Counted from the stretch's first letter, positions 9,954 through 19,680 are shown. The stretch: DNA of 64,000 bases from Roseovarius mucosus (GCF_002080415.1 NZ_CP020474.1:3795501-3859500), one strand, 5' to 3'. Program-made: numbers and translations. The notes: generated from the letters alone by a model not told the origin.

Positions 9954-10637
9954 TCAGTCAAATGCCTTTGAAAAGCATCGGCGCAGGGCGACATCAAGGT
10001 CATCCATGCTGACAGGTAGGCCAAGATCCACGAGGCTGGTCACCCCATGCTCTGAAATGCCGCAGGGCACGATGCCCGAGAAATGCTCCAAATCCGGCTC
10101 TACATTGATCGAGATGCCGTGAAAGCTGATCCATTTGCGCAGGCGTATGCCGATGGCAGCGACCTTATCCTCGGCTTGTTGGCCCGTTGCGGTCAGTGGT
10201 TTATCGGGGCGCGTCACCCAAACACCAACGCGACCTGCGCGGATTTCGCCGGTGACGTTGAATTCGGCGAGTGTTGCAATCACCCACTTTTCCAGCTGGC
10301 GCACAAAGCACCGCACATCGCGCCCGCGCTTGCCCACATCCAGCATGATGTAGACGACACGCTGACCGGGACCATGATAGGTGTACTGCCCACCGCGTTT
10401 CGCCTCATATACCGGGAAACGGTCAGGATCGGTCAAATCCGCCGGTTTGGCCGAGGTGCCAGCGGTGTAAAGCGGCGGGTGCTCCAACATCCAGATTGCC
10501 TCGGCGGCGCTGCCTTCGGCGATTCGCGCTACGCGCTCCTCCATTGCCGCTACCGCCTCGGGATAGGGGACAAGATCGGTCGAGATATGCCATTCCACGC
10601 CGGATCGGTCGATGGCGAAGGGGGTTTTGAGGCGCAA
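9954..10637 (-). CDS. lipB: Octanoyl-[ACP]:protein N-octanoyltransferase
   Basis: 227 aa. Transfers octanoate from ACP to lipoyl domains (for example GcvH, also encoded in this window). Signature [16 protein letters not shown], catalytic lysine region [17 protein letters not shown] and the catalytic cysteine in [14 protein letters not shown] are all present in order. Cytoplasmic. Encoded alone, back-to-back with the following secreted protein gene. Confidence 0.96.
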   Translation of the reverse strand: MRLKTPFAIDRSGVEWHISTDLVPYPEAVAAMEERVARIAEGSAAEAIWMLEHPPLYTAGTSAKPADLTDPDRFPVYEAKRGGQYTYHGPGQRVVYIMLDVGKRGRDVRCFVRQLEKWVIATLAEFNVTGEIRAGRVGVWVTRPDKPLTATGQQAEDKVAAIGIRLRKWISFHGISINVEPDLEHFSGIVPCGISEHGVTSLVDLGLPVSMDDLDVALRRCFSKAFD

Positions 10638-10718
10638 GGTTTGACTCTGTTCACGTATGAGGGAAACTTGTGGTAGGTTGTCTTATTAAGTTTTGCACCT
10701 GCTTAGGGGAGATGAACG

Positions 10719-12062
10719 ATGTTTTCAAAACGAATTCTGATGATGGCTTTGGCGGCTTCGGTCGCGTTGCCGGTCGGCGTGGCACAGGCGGATTTCAAGG
10801 ATGGGCTTGTTGGTGGCCTTGTTGGTGGCGCAGTCAGCGGTATCATCGTCAATGAAAGCGCAAAGGCGCGGGAACGCAAGCAACAGACGACAACGACAAC
10901 ACGACGGGTGTATCAGGCACCCGCACCAGTGAACTCGGTGCAACGTCAGCAAGTGCGAGAAGAACAGTCGGCACTCAATTACTTCGGCTTTCCCGCCGGC
11001 ACCCCCGACGGTGTGCGTGGCCGCAACACGCGGGACGCCGCCGCGCAGTTTCAGGCGCATATGGGATATCCGCCAACCGGCTATCTTGCGGATTATGAGC
11101 GGCAGTTTCTTATTAGCTCGTACTACCGGGCACAAAGCAGCGGGGCGGCCACAGCGCAGTTGATCGCACAACGTGGTCAGGGCACGCGCGGCCTGCTGCT
11201 GGCCTATCGAGACGAGGCGGTAGGTGTGCCAACATATGCGGCAGCACCCGTGCAGGCCCCAACGGCGCCGTCGCCAGTGATGGCGGCCATTCCGCAATCC
11301 GCGCAGGTTTCCGCTCCAACTGCCGAGACGGCTCCGGCAGCCGTGGGATTTGCCGCGCTGCCCAATCTGATGGCCTCTGGCGGAGAGGGGCCGTCTCTTG
11401 CGTCGCATTGCAATCAGGTTAGCCTTATCACCAATTCCAACGGTGGTTTTGTCACCGAGGCATCGCTCAACGATGGGCGCATCGCGCTCAACGAACAGTT
11501 TTGCCTTGCGCGCACCTATGCGATTGCCGAAGGCGAGACGATGGCGGCCTCTCTAAAGGGCGTCACGGCGGCGCAACTTGAAGAACAGTGCCGCGCCTTT
11601 GAGCCTGCGATGCGGGATCATGTGGCGGCGCTCTCGCTCAATTCGCGCGATGAGGTCGTTCAGCAAGTCCGCAGTTTTGTTCTGCAATCCGGGCAATCCC
11701 CGGCGCAATTGGCGGGAACCGCCAAAATATGCCTCTCGGTTGGTTATCGAATCGACAACATGAACGTGGCGCTGGGATCTGGCCTGTTGCTGACTGCCTT
11801 GGGCGAAGAGCCCTATGGCGAGTTGATGGGCCATCACCTGAACGAAGGCTTTGGTACGACCCGCCGCCCTGATCTTGCGCTTGCGTGGTACCAAACCGCC
11901 GTTGAGGCCGTAGAGCGCGGGGTAGAGCCCGTTTTTGCCCCCGGAAACACCGGGCGCACCGCACTTTTGCGCAAGGCGGCGTTCCATACTCAGAGCGCGC
12001 AGACAGGCGCCGCCGAGGCCGTGCAGCCGGTGGCAACCCTGCCGACGTTCAAGCTTGAATAG
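10719..12062 (+). CDS. Secreted peptidoglycan-binding-like protein
   Basis: 447 aa. Sec-type signal (MFSKRILMMALAASVALPVGVAQA), a glycine-rich GGLVGGAVSGII segment like those of glycine-zipper proteins, a Thr-rich stretch, then a peptidoglycan-binding-1-like repeat (ALNYFGFPAGTPDGVRGRNTRDAAAQFQ, about residues 87-115, quoted here in part). A Pro/Ala-rich linker is followed by about 230 residues of alpha-helical sequence with SEL1-like character (GEEPYGELMGHHLNEGFG) that I cannot name. Likely periplasmic. No operon partner. Confidence 0.7.
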   Translation: MFSKRILMMALAASVALPVGVAQADFKDGLVGGLVGGAVSGIIVNESAKARERKQQTTTTTRRVYQAPAPVNSVQRQQVREEQSALNYFGFPAGTPDGVRGRNTRDAAAQFQAHMGYPPTGYLADYERQFLISSYYRAQSSGAATAQLIAQRGQGTRGLLLAYRDEAVGVPTYAAAPVQAPTAPSPVMAAIPQSAQVSAPTAETAPAAVGFAALPNLMASGGEGPSLASHCNQVSLITNSNGGFVTEASLNDGRIALNEQFCLARTYAIAEGETMAASLKGVTAAQLEEQCRAFEPAMRDHVAALSLNSRDEVVQQVRSFVLQSGQSPAQLAGTAKICLSVGYRIDNMNVALGSGLLLTALGEEPYGELMGHHLNEGFGTTRRPDLALAWYQTAVEAVERGVEPVFAPGNTGRTALLRKAAFHTQSAQTGAAEAVQPVATLPTFKLE

Positions 12063-12089
12063 ATATCAAGACCTGCGTTTGAAAAACCG

Positions 12090-12113
12090 AAGGGGCGATG
12101 TGTTTTGCCCCTT
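12090..12113. terminator. Hairpin downstream of the peptidoglycan-binding-like gene
   Basis: Inverted repeat AAGGGGC / GCCCCTT around ten bases, 28 bases after the stop codon. It has no following T run, but its loop contains TTTT. Plausible terminator. Confidence 0.45.
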
Positions 12114-12162
12114 CACAAGCCGGATGAGTTTGCATATACGGCCCGAACCTACCTGATCACGT

Positions 12163-12249
12163 GCGGTCGTGGCGGAATTGGTAGACGCGCAGCGTTGAGG
12201 TCGCTGTGGGGTAACTCCCGTGGAGGTTCGAGTCCTCTCGACCGCACCA
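12163..12249 (+). tRNA. tRNA-Leu (anticodon GAG)
   Basis: 87 bases including encoded CCA. Acceptor GCGGTCG pairs with CGACCGC; the anticodon arm CAGCG-TTGAGGT-CGCTG places GAG at 12197-12199; the long variable arm and the GGTTCGAGTCC T arm are those of a class II leucine tRNA. Confidence 0.97.
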
Positions 12250-12482
12250 TTTCACCCCCAGAGGGTGGAGTGTTGATCAAGAGAATTTCCAGAACAGGCA
12301 AGTTGTCACGCCAATTTTGGCGGTGATTTCAGTTGGTTTTGCGTCACTCAAAACCAGACTGCACGGCATGGCTTTCTTGGGGTCGGCACCGCGTTGAGCA
12401 GGGTCGTCAGGTGCTAGGGCAGGGCGCGACAGGATAGGCTGTGCGGAGGCTGCTTTCTGCGCAGTGCTCGCTTTGACCCCGG

Positions 12483-12887
12483 TCACTCCCACCAGCGGTC
12501 AATGCGCGCGATATCCTCATCCGACCAGCCGAAGTGATGGGCAAGCTCATGCACCACCACATGCGTGACCAGATCGGCCAGATCAATATCGCCCCTGTCG
12601 CGCCATTCCTCAAGGATAGGCTCGCGGAAAATCCAGATCGTATCAGGGCCAAGAGGCTGATCGAAATGCGATTTCTCGGTGAGGGGGATGCCCTCGTAGA
12701 GACCAGTCAGATCAAGCGGATCGTCGATCCCCATCTCGTGAAGCAGTGTTGCGGATGGCCAGTCTTCGACGATCAAAACCACGCTCTGCGCCGCAGGGGA
12801 AAAGGCCGGGGGCAGCGCGGCAAACGCAGCGCGGGCCATGTCCTCAAAGCTTGCAAGATCGGGGTCGGGCGTGGTCATTCCCGGCAT
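12483..12887 (-). CDS. Zincin-like metallopeptidase family protein (PF06262 type)
   Basis: 134 aa. The C-terminal half has the zinc-protease motif HELAHHFG in LVTHVVVHELAHHFGWSDE, preceded by TIWIFREPILEEW, as in the small conserved minimal zincin family of unknown substrate. No signal peptide; predicted cytoplasmic. A second possible start is the Met three codons on. The ribosome binding site is weak for both. Stands alone, followed by a gene-poor stretch of about 230 bases in which I see nothing. Confidence 0.85.
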   Translation of the reverse strand: MPGMTTPDPDLASFEDMARAAFAALPPAFSPAAQSVVLIVEDWPSATLLHEMGIDDPLDLTGLYEGIPLTEKSHFDQPLGPDTIWIFREPILEEWRDRGDIDLADLVTHVVVHELAHHFGWSDEDIARIDRWWE

Positions 12888-12932
12888 ATGGGGCGCGGGG
12901 GCGGAAATGTAAATCCGCCCCCGCGCGCCGGA

Positions 12933-13853
12933 TCAGAGCATCAACTGATAGCTGGCGGGCACATACTGGAACCCGTCGCCGCGCGTCTCGACATAGCCCA
13001 CGGCAGGGAAGGGCATATGATAGCCGATGAACGGCACCTTATCGGCGGCCAACATGCCCAAAACCTTGCGTCGGGTTGCGGCGGCCTGCGCTTTGTCCAT
13101 GTCGAATGTCACCTCCCAGTCGGGATACCCGAGCGACCAGACATAGTGGTTCGCGAAATCGGCGGCGATAACCAGCGATTTGCCGCCGCTCTCGATCATG
13201 TAGGCGGTATGGCCGGGCGTGTGCCCTGCGGCAGACATGGCGGTAATGCCAGAGGCAACGCTTGCCCCGTCACCGATCATTTCGGTCTTTTCCGCCAAGG
13301 GACGCATCTTGCTGTCAAATCCTTCGTTTCCGGCAGCGGCCCAATGGTCGTATTCGGCGCTCGCGGTCACGTAGCGGGCATTGGGAAACGTCGCCCCGCT
13401 CTCGCCCATCAGACCGCCGATATGGTCGCCGTGCATATGGGTAAGAACGACGACATCAACCTGATCGGGCGTGTATCCCGCGGCGGCAAGCGCACTGGTG
13501 ATGGCATCCGGGTTGAGGCCGGTATCAAAAAGCACAAGTTCCGCGCCGGTGTTGATTACCGTGGGCGTAAAGAAAAACTGCGCCTGATCCGTTGGAATAT
13601 TGTTGGCTGCTGAAACGGCTGCGAATTCTTCGGCGCTGACATTGAGGCCAAAGATCGTCTGTGGGTCCGGTCGCGCCGTGGTCGCAGCAAGCAAGGTCGT
13701 CACCTCGAAGTCGCCCAGTGTCACCCGGTTATACCGCGTGGTGGATGCCCCAAGCATTGGGGCTGCCGCGCGGGCAGGCGTGGTCATCGCCGCAAGGGGC
13801 AGAGCGGCGGCAGAGCCGAGGATTGCGCGACGGGTCAGCGTGGGTCTGGACAT
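12933..13853 (-). CDS. Tat-exported metallo-beta-lactamase-fold hydrolase
   Basis: 306 aa. N-terminal twin-arginine signal (TLTRRAILGSAAALPLAAM) ending near ARAA. The metal-binding THMHGDHIGG and a downstream GHTPGHTAY supply the dinuclear zinc ligands of the fold. The pattern resembles the AHL-lactonase/arylsulfatase-like periplasmic group, but the substrate cannot be read from sequence. Monocistronic; a purine-rich AGGAGGAAACC precedes the start. Confidence 0.88.
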   Translation of the reverse strand: MSRPTLTRRAILGSAAALPLAAMTTPARAAAPMLGASTTRYNRVTLGDFEVTTLLAATTARPDPQTIFGLNVSAEEFAAVSAANNIPTDQAQFFFTPTVINTGAELVLFDTGLNPDAITSALAAAGYTPDQVDVVVLTHMHGDHIGGLMGESGATFPNARYVTASAEYDHWAAAGNEGFDSKMRPLAEKTEMIGDGASVASGITAMSAAGHTPGHTAYMIESGGKSLVIAADFANHYVWSLGYPDWEVTFDMDKAQAAATRRKVLGMLAADKVPFIGYHMPFPAVGYVETRGDGFQYVPASYQLML

Positions 13854-14115
13854 GGTTTCCTCCTGGTTTGTTGATGCTCGCGTCAGGGTAGCGCGCTTCT
13901 ATATAGTGCGCATCGTGCTCACGGAAAATTGAGAGTGGTTTGGCCCGCAACGAAAGGCTTTATTCCCTGCGCAGGCGACTGCGGATAGCCGCCGCGCCTG
14001 TGCACCCCTTTGAAAATCGCAAAGCCGCCCGCCTCACCCGCCCATGGCGAGGGGCCGCAATCTGGACAAACGCGCGCACCTGTGACAAAGCCCGCGGCAG
14101 AGTCAGGAGACGCCC

Positions 14116-15441
14116 ATGATCACCACCCGCTTTGCCCCGTCGCCCACCGGCTATATCCATGTCGGCAATCTGCGCACCGCGCTGATGAACTATCTCATTG
14201 CCCGGCGCGCGGGGGGCACGTTTATCCTGCGGATTGACGATACCGATGCCGAGCGCTCGAAAGAGGCCTATGTCGACGCGCTCAAGCAGGATTTGGAGTG
14301 GCTGGGCCTGCATTGGGACCGGATCGAGCGGCAATCGCTGCGGCTGGATCGCTACGCCGAAGCGGCGGACAAGCTGCGCAGCATGGAGCGCTTTTATGAG
14401 GCGTTCGAGACGCCGACTGAACTCGATCTCAAGCGCAAGAAGCAGCTCAACATGGGCCGCCCGCCGGTCTATGACCGTGCTGCACTGGCGCTGAGTGAGG
14501 CGGATAAAGACAAGCTGCGCGCCGAGCGGGGCAATGGTGTCTGGCGGTTCAAACTGATCCAAGAACGGATTGAATGGAACGACGGCATTTTGGGCGATAT
14601 TTCGATTGATGCGGCCTCGGTCAGTGATCCGGTGCTTATTCGTGGCGATGGTCAGGTTCTTTATACGTTGGCCTCTGTTGTGGATGATGTCGAGATGGGC
14701 GTCACGCATATCGTGCGCGGCTCGGATCACGTAACCAATACGGCCACCCAAATTCAGATCATCGAGGCCTTGGGGGCCACCCCGCCGCAATTCGCGCATC
14801 ACTCGCTTTTGACAGGGCCGCAGGGTGAGGCGCTGTCGAAACGTCTGGGCGCGCTGTCGTTGCGCGACCTGCGCGCGCGGGGCGTCGAGCCGATGGCGCT
14901 TTTGAGCCTGATGGCGCGGCTGGGGTCGGCTGATCCGGTGGAGTTGCGCAGCGAGATGGCCGAGTTGATCGAGGGCTTTGATATCGAGCGCTTTGGCTCG
15001 GCACCGACCAAGTTCGACGAGAATGACCTATTTCCGCTGACTGCGCGGCATCTGGCGGCGCTGCCGTTTTCGGCGGTCGCAAGCAAGATCGCAGACATTG
15101 GCGTGCCTGCGTCATTGGCCCCGCAATTCTGGGAGGTTACGCGCGAGAATATCACCACGCTCAAGGATCTTGACGGCTGGTGGGCGCTGTTCCGGGATGG
15201 CGCGGACCCGGTGATCGAGGACGAGGACCGAGAGTTTGTGGCACAAGCCATGACGCTTTTGCCCGAGGGGCCGCATGATTCAGAAACTTGGGGGAAGTGG
15301 ACGACAGCGGTCAAAGACGCCACGGGACGCAAGGGCAAGGGCCTCTTCATGCCGCTGCGCAAGGCGCTGACCGGTCAGGCGCATGGGCCGGAAATGGCGC
15401 AGGTGCTGCCGCTCTTGCAGGTGATCAGGGCGAGGGGCTAA
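14116..15441 (+). CDS. gltX: Glutamyl-tRNA synthetase (short form)
   Basis: 441 aa class I synthetase charging tRNA-Glu. HIGH-type motif in FAPSPTGYIHVGNLRTAL (residues 6-23), RIDDTDAERS, and the KMSKS-type LSKRLGALSLRD near residue 240. Alphaproteobacteria commonly carry two gltX genes; this shorter copy could be the second one, possibly with relaxed tRNA-Gln charging, but the window alone cannot tell. Its 3' end overlaps the convergent DUF2254 gene by 17 bases. Confidence 0.93.
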   Translation: MITTRFAPSPTGYIHVGNLRTALMNYLIARRAGGTFILRIDDTDAERSKEAYVDALKQDLEWLGLHWDRIERQSLRLDRYAEAADKLRSMERFYEAFETPTELDLKRKKQLNMGRPPVYDRAALALSEADKDKLRAERGNGVWRFKLIQERIEWNDGILGDISIDAASVSDPVLIRGDGQVLYTLASVVDDVEMGVTHIVRGSDHVTNTATQIQIIEALGATPPQFAHHSLLTGPQGEALSKRLGALSLRDLRARGVEPMALLSLMARLGSADPVELRSEMAELIEGFDIERFGSAPTKFDENDLFPLTARHLAALPFSAVASKIADIGVPASLAPQFWEVTRENITTLKDLDGWWALFRDGADPVIEDEDREFVAQAMTLLPEGPHDSETWGKWTTAVKDATGRKGKGLFMPLRKALTGQAHGPEMAQVLPLLQVIRARG

Positions 15442-16687
15442 GCACCGCCGCGCGCAATCGGGTCTTGTCGCGCTCAACGGTAAGGGCCGTTTCAGCATAT
15501 TCGCGGGCATGTTGCGACATCTCCCGCGCCGCTTGGGCAAGAGTGGCATCCGGTACAGACGCGAGCCGCGCCAAAACCTGTTGCAGGCGCAACGCCACTT
15601 CGATCTGTCCCGCGCCGTCACGGGCGACGCTGGCAAAGGCCGTGTCGATCATCGCCACGCGCGATGTCTCTGGCAGGAAGAGACGGGGAAAGCGCGGGCT
15701 ATCCTCGGCATGCGTGGCATAGGCCCAGTCGAGCAAGAGCTTTTCCTGTCGGCAAAGAACGGCAATTGCGGTGCCCGGATCGTTGATCCCCGGCGATAGC
15801 GCGCGCGAGGCCGTTTCCGAGAGCACCAACAACCCATAGCTTGCATCCTGCTCAAAGCTGCGAGTGGCGGCGATGGTCAGGTTCTGGCAGATGGCGCGCC
15901 GCTCATCCTCGGCCAGCCCGCTCGCATGGCCGATGGTCTGGCCCCGAACCAGATAGGCACCGGGCCGGACATAGAAATAGACACGGGTTTGATCCGTACC
16001 CAGCTTCTCGCTGATGGCGTGCATGTCGATAAGTTGCAGATACCCTGTTTGGGGTGCCGTCAACGGGCGGGCCTCATCCGGTAAAACTGTATCTTCGGAC
16101 AGGCGCTGCGCCCCAAGGGAGGGGAGGCTGCGGTCGCGCATGAGGCTGTCGCGTGCCGCTTGTTCGACCGCAAACAAAGTGGCATCCATGCTGCCCAAAT
16201 CGCTGAGATGGTGAATCCAGCGCAAAAGCGCCACCACCACCAACACAACAACCGCCACGGTAAAGACCAACACGAGCACGCTGGCCCCTTCGGGATAAAA
16301 CCCCGCTTGAAAGAGGATGATCGCACTTAGCGCATAGACAAAGGCGCCTATGAAAGTTGCCAGAACCGTATGCGTGGTCGTATCCGCCAGCAGGATCGCA
16401 TGCACACGCGGCGTGGTTTGACCGGCAGCGGCGTTATGCGCCGTGACCATGACATTGAGCGAGAATGTACTGACCGCAAGCATCCCCGAAGCAAGGATCG
16501 TCAGGATCGGCATGACGGCATCTGGCGTAAAGCGCGCTTTGAGACTGTTCGGGATCTGGTCCTCGAGCAATATCGCTGCGCCCGAGGCCAGGATCGCCAG
16601 AAGGGCAAACAGCGTCACGCGCAACCAAAGCTTGCGGCTGAGACGCAGGAGCGAGAGGGCTGTGGTTGAGAGGATGTGGATTTTCAC
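15425..16687 (-). CDS. DUF2254 family membrane protein
   Basis: About 420 aa. Four hydrophobic segments in the first 170 residues (VTLFALLAILASGAAILL; ILASGMLAVSTFSLNVMV; LATFIGAFVYALSAIILF; VLVLVFTVAVVVLVVVAL) and a long soluble C-terminal region. The VHAILLADTTTHTVLATF segment is characteristic of DUF2254. The start is taken at GTG (VKIHILST), which has AAGG ahead and clears the upstream gene; the frame also extends 18 codons further up. Function unknown. Confidence 0.85.
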   Translation of the reverse strand: MKIHILSTTALSLLRLSRKLWLRVTLFALLAILASGAAILLEDQIPNSLKARFTPDAVMPILTILASGMLAVSTFSLNVMVTAHNAAAGQTTPRVHAILLADTTTHTVLATFIGAFVYALSAIILFQAGFYPEGASVLVLVFTVAVVVLVVVALLRWIHHLSDLGSMDATLFAVEQAARDSLMRDRSLPSLGAQRLSEDTVLPDEARPLTAPQTGYLQLIDMHAISEKLGTDQTRVYFYVRPGAYLVRGQTIGHASGLAEDERRAICQNLTIAATRSFEQDASYGLLVLSETASRALSPGINDPGTAIAVLCRQEKLLLDWAYATHAEDSPRFPRLFLPETSRVAMIDTAFASVARDGAGQIEVALRLQQVLARLASVPDATLAQAAREMSQHAREYAETALTVERDKTRLRAAVLSPSP

Positions 16688-16700
16688 GCGCGCGCCTTGG

Positions 16701-17276
16701 TTACCTGTCTCTGGCGAGGATCGACACGCCAAGCCGTTCAAGATGCTGGTCAGTCAGCGCTCGCTCGACCGCCGTGAGTGGTTGGTGGCGGGGATATCTG
16801 GGCGCGCTGCGATCATCAAGCAGGGGGGCATCCCAGCCCTGCGTCGTATCAAAGAAACGCTGCACGCCCGCCGCGCCGAATTCGCGGAAATAGCCCTGCA
16901 CCACCACATCGAGATAACTGAGCAGGATCGGATGCGCATGGCTCGGGGCCGCATGCAGCCCGTCGGGAATGGTATAGACGGCGATCTCGGGGGCATGGGG
17001 CAGGGGGTGGCGGACCTGATGCGCGGCGGGTGCGCGGATATAGGCCGCCTCACGCGCGTCAAGTGCAGGCCAATCGGCATCGGGCACCGGGGCAATCAGC
17101 CCGTCGATCTCTGCCTCGGGGTCTGGCACCACCGTCAGATAGGCCACCGGTCGCAGAGTGGTGTGTCTCCAGATCCGCCGCCAGCCGGTCAATTGCGCAG
17201 GTATGGCCGCCTCAAAACTGTGGCTGGCGCGGTTCACAAGGCTGCCGTAGCCAAAGAAATATGAATTCCCAATCAC
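16701..17276 (-). CDS. Gamma-glutamylcyclotransferase-fold protein
   Basis: About 191 aa. Opens with SYFFGYGSLVNR, the substrate-loop motif of the GGCT/AIG2 fold, and has the putative catalytic Glu in LDAREAAYIR. Such proteins cyclise gamma-glutamyl amines or glutathione derivatives, but the substrate is not predictable here. Start chosen at the GTG seven bases after AGGGG; a longer frame upstream lacks family similarity. Co-directional with the DUF2254 gene, 13 bases apart. Confidence 0.8.
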   Translation of the reverse strand: MIGNSYFFGYGSLVNRASHSFEAAIPAQLTGWRRIWRHTTLRPVAYLTVVPDPEAEIDGLIAPVPDADWPALDAREAAYIRAPAAHQVRHPLPHAPEIAVYTIPDGLHAAPSHAHPILLSYLDVVVQGYFREFGAAGVQRFFDTTQGWDAPLLDDRSAPRYPRHQPLTAVERALTDQHLERLGVSILARDR

Positions 17277-17362
17277 TGTTTTGCCCCTGTCTTGATCTGG
17301 ATCATGGCCGCGCGGCTGTTTCACCGCAAGACTTGATCCACTCAATGAGGGGAATGACTGTT

Positions 17363-17815
17363 ATGCGGATTACCAAACGCACCAATATTGCCATCCGGCT
17401 CTTGATGTTTTGTGCTGCCAACAGCGACCGTCTCGTCACCAAGGCCGAGATTGCCGAGCGCTGCAACATTTCTGAAAGCCATCTGGCGCAGGTGATAAAT
17501 CGTCTGTCGCAGCTGGGCTTTCTCTATACCCAACGTGGGCGCACCGGCGGGGTACGTCTGGGGCGTCCCATGTCTCAAATCACTGTCGGTGACGTGTTTC
17601 GCCAGTTGGAGCAGCACACGCCCGTCGCAGAATGCTTTGCCGATGTGGACAACACCTGTCCTTTGACCAAGGCCTGCCGCTTGCGGGTGGCGCTTGTCGA
17701 TGCGGTCGAGGCCTTTTACGCGCATTTGGATGAGGTGACCCTTGATGCCCTCGTCTGCAACAACGACGCGCTCTTCGCGATTTTTTCAACGGTTCCCTGT
17801 CTCAAACAGGCTTGA
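17363..17815 (+). CDS. nsrR: Rrf2-family regulator, NsrR-like
   Basis: About 150 aa. N-terminal winged helix (MRITKRTNIAIRLLMFCA, then AEIAERCNISESHLAQVINRL) and the wing GRTGGVRLGR are those of Rrf2 regulators. Three cysteines in AECFADVDNTCPLTKACRL match the iron-sulfur ligands of NsrR, a nitric-oxide-sensing repressor. An ATG three codons upstream is an alternative start; the chosen one has GAGGGG nine bases ahead. Targets are not visible; the glycine riboswitch and gcv operon lie downstream but have their own leader. Confidence 0.83.
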   Translation: MRITKRTNIAIRLLMFCAANSDRLVTKAEIAERCNISESHLAQVINRLSQLGFLYTQRGRTGGVRLGRPMSQITVGDVFRQLEQHTPVAECFADVDNTCPLTKACRLRVALVDAVEAFYAHLDEVTLDALVCNNDALFAIFSTVPCLKQA

Positions 17816-17829
17816 AATGAGGGCTGCTG

Positions 17830-17835
17830 TATACT
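17830..17835 (+). promoter_or_regulatory. Candidate -10 of the gcv operon
   Basis: TATACT lies 15 bases before the riboswitch, as expected for the promoter of its transcript. No good -35 hexamer was found at normal spacing. Confidence 0.4.
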
Positions 17836-17849
17836 AGCGTGCACATTAG

Positions 17850-18010
17850 ATCGGATAGGGAGAACTGGCGCAAGCCAGTGCCGAAGGAGCAACCGCCCCG
17901 GAAACTCTCAGGCGCAAGGACCTGCCCGATCCTCGAAACTCTGGAGAGAGCCTGGCTTTGACCGGGCCGCCGACGGGATAGCGATCTCAGGCAAAAGGAC
18001 AGAGGGGGCA
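17850..18010 (+). promoter_or_regulatory. Tandem glycine riboswitch upstream of gcvT
   Basis: Two glycine aptamers in a row. The first (about 17850-17933) has ATCGG/CCGAT closing arms, the GGGAGAACTGG helix, CCGAAGGAGCAACC and CTCTCAGGCGCAAGGACC. The second (about 17940-18010) repeats GGAGAGAGCC, CGCCGACGGGATAG and TCTCAGGCAAAAGGACAGAG. The tandem arrangement and position before gcvT match the family known to turn on glycine cleavage when glycine is plentiful. About 90 bases follow before the gcvT start, enough for an expression platform. Confidence 0.96.
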
Positions 18011-18099
18011 TCGTGGCGCAGCTTGTAATGGGCTTGCGCATAGGCGGTGCCGGACTGATCGACAGTTGATCCGGACCCATGAAAAAGGGAAGGATGCGG

Positions 18100-19224
18100 A
18101 TGTCTGATCTGCAAATAACGCCATTGAATGCGTTGCACCGCGAGTTGGGGGCCAAGATGGTGCCCTTCGCAGGCTATGACATGCCGGTGCAATATCCCAT
18201 GGGCGTGATGAAGGAACACCTGCAGTGCCGCGCCAAAGCGGGCCTGTTCGACGTAAGCCATATGGGGCAGGTGATCCTGCGCGCGCCGGGCGGGTATGCC
18301 GCCGTGGCCGAGGCGATGGAGGCGCTGGTGCCCGTAGACCTTTTGGGTCTGGGTGTGATGCGGCAACGCTATGGCATGTTCACAAATGACGCGGGCGGTA
18401 TTCTGGATGATCTGATGCTGGCCAACCGGGGCGATCACATGTTCGTCGTGGTCAACGCGGCCTGCAAGGCTGCGGATATAGCGCATATGCGCGCCGGGCT
18501 GATGGGGGTCGAGGTCGAGGAAATCACCGACCGCGCGCTTTTGGCTCTGCAAGGGCCGGCAGCAGAGACGGTGCTGGCCGCCATAGTTCCAGATGTCGCT
18601 GCGATGCGCTTTATGGACGTAGGCGTTTTCGCGTCGGAGTTTGGCGAGTTGTGGATTTCACGCTCGGGATACACGGGCGAAGATGGCTATGAGATTTCCG
18701 TGATCGAAGATCAGGCCGTGTCATTGGCACGGTGCCTGCTGGCCCACGAAGATGTGGCACCGATTGGATTGGGTGCGCGCGACAGCCTGCGGCTTGAGGC
18801 GGGTCTGTGCCTTTACGGCCATGACATCGACACCGGCACAACCCCTGTCGAGGCCAGCCTGAGTTGGGCCATCCAGAAAGTTCGTCGTGCAGGCGGCGCA
18901 CGCGCGGGCGGATTTCCCGGAGAGGACCGTATTTTAAAAGAACTGCACGAAGGTGCCTCGCGCGCCCGTGTGGGCCTGCGCCCCGAAGGCCGCGCGCCGA
19001 TGCGCGAGGGCACACCGCTTTTCGCCGCCGCCGAAGGTGGCGAGGCCATTGGCCATGTCACCTCCGGTGCCTTTGGTCCGACCATAGAGTCGCCAATGTC
19101 GATGGGCTATGTCCCGCAGGGCTTGGCCGCCGAGGGCACAGAGCTATACGGTGAGGTGCGCGGCAAGCGCATGCCTGTCCGGGTGGCCAAGCTGCCCTTT
19201 ACCCCCGCAACTTTCAAACGCTGA
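18100..19224 (+). CDS. gcvT: Glycine cleavage system T protein (aminomethyltransferase)
   Basis: 374 aa. Takes the aminomethyl group from lipoyl-GcvH and transfers the one-carbon unit to tetrahydrofolate, releasing ammonia. Family motifs: [41 protein letters not shown] and [14 protein letters not shown]. The start at MSDLQITPL follows GGGAAGG at good spacing; a Met seven codons earlier is less likely. Folate-binding fold shared with YgfZ, also in this window. Confidence 0.95.
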   Translation: MSDLQITPLNALHRELGAKMVPFAGYDMPVQYPMGVMKEHLQCRAKAGLFDVSHMGQVILRAPGGYAAVAEAMEALVPVDLLGLGVMRQRYGMFTNDAGGILDDLMLANRGDHMFVVVNAACKAADIAHMRAGLMGVEVEEITDRALLALQGPAAETVLAAIVPDVAAMRFMDVGVFASEFGELWISRSGYTGEDGYEISVIEDQAVSLARCLLAHEDVAPIGLGARDSLRLEAGLCLYGHDIDTGTTPVEASLSWAIQKVRRAGGARAGGFPGEDRILKELHEGASRARVGLRPEGRAPMREGTPLFAAAEGGEAIGHVTSGAFGPTIESPMSMGYVPQGLAAEGTELYGEVRGKRMPVRVAKLPFTPATFKR

Positions 19225-19244
19225 GCAACAGGAGCCGGAAAGCG

Positions 19245-19604
19245 ATGAAATTCACCGAAGAACATGAATGGCTGCGCGTCGAGGATGACGTCGTGGTCGT
19301 GGGCATTACCGAACACGCCAGCGAGCAACTTGGCGATGTGGTCTTTGTCGACCTACCCGAAGTGGGCACCGAGGTTAGCAAGGATGACGAGGTGGTGGTG
19401 ATCGAGAGCGTCAAGGCGGCTTCGGATATCCTTGCCCCGATTGACGGCGAGATCGTCGAGGTCAACGATGCGCTGATCGACAATCCCGGCAAGGTCAACG
19501 AAGATCCGATGGGCGATGCCTGGTTCTTCAAGATCAAGCCCGCCGATCCCAGCCAGATGGATGATTACATGGATGAGGCCGCCTATCAGGCCCATATCGC
19601 CTGA
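19245..19604 (+). CDS. gcvH: Glycine cleavage system H protein
   Basis: 119-aa lipoyl carrier shuttling the aminomethyl group between GcvP and Gcv[13 protein letters not shown] at the start and the lipoylation site ESVKAASDI are diagnostic. The lysine would be lipoylated through LipB encoded about 9 kb upstream. Twenty bases after gcvT with GGAG before its start. Confidence 0.97.
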   Translation: MKFTEEHEWLRVEDDVVVVGITEHASEQLGDVVFVDLPEVGTEVSKDDEVVVIESVKAASDILAPIDGEIVEVNDALIDNPGKVNEDPMGDAWFFKIKPADPSQMDDYMDEAAYQAHIA

Positions 19605-19609
19605 ATCCG

Positions 19610-19666
19610 CCCGCCGGAGGCGCGGACGCCCCCAAAGAGTTTCGAGCCTCCGGCGGGAGTATTTTT
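19610..19666 (+). terminator. Hairpin after gcvH with repeated flank
   Basis: Twelve-base-pair inverted repeat CCCGCCGGAGGC / GCCTCCGGCGGG (19610-19621 and 19646-19657) followed by AGTATTTTT. It would terminate or attenuate between gcvH and gcvP. The 3' flank recurs elsewhere in the window. Confidence 0.7.
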
Positions 19667-19680
19667 GCCAAAAAGAAGCC
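19658..19680 (+). repeat. Dispersed motif next to a hairpin, copy 1
   Basis: Begins AGTATTTTTGCCAAAAAGAA and matches 21 of 23 bases of the motif at 25655-25677. In both places it directly follows a GC-rich palindrome in an intergenic gap. Confidence 0.7.

Noticed and set aside
17908..18552. 214-codon frame antisense to the riboswitch and gcvT
   Set aside because: Would run through a structured riboswitch; His- and Gln-rich shadow translation.
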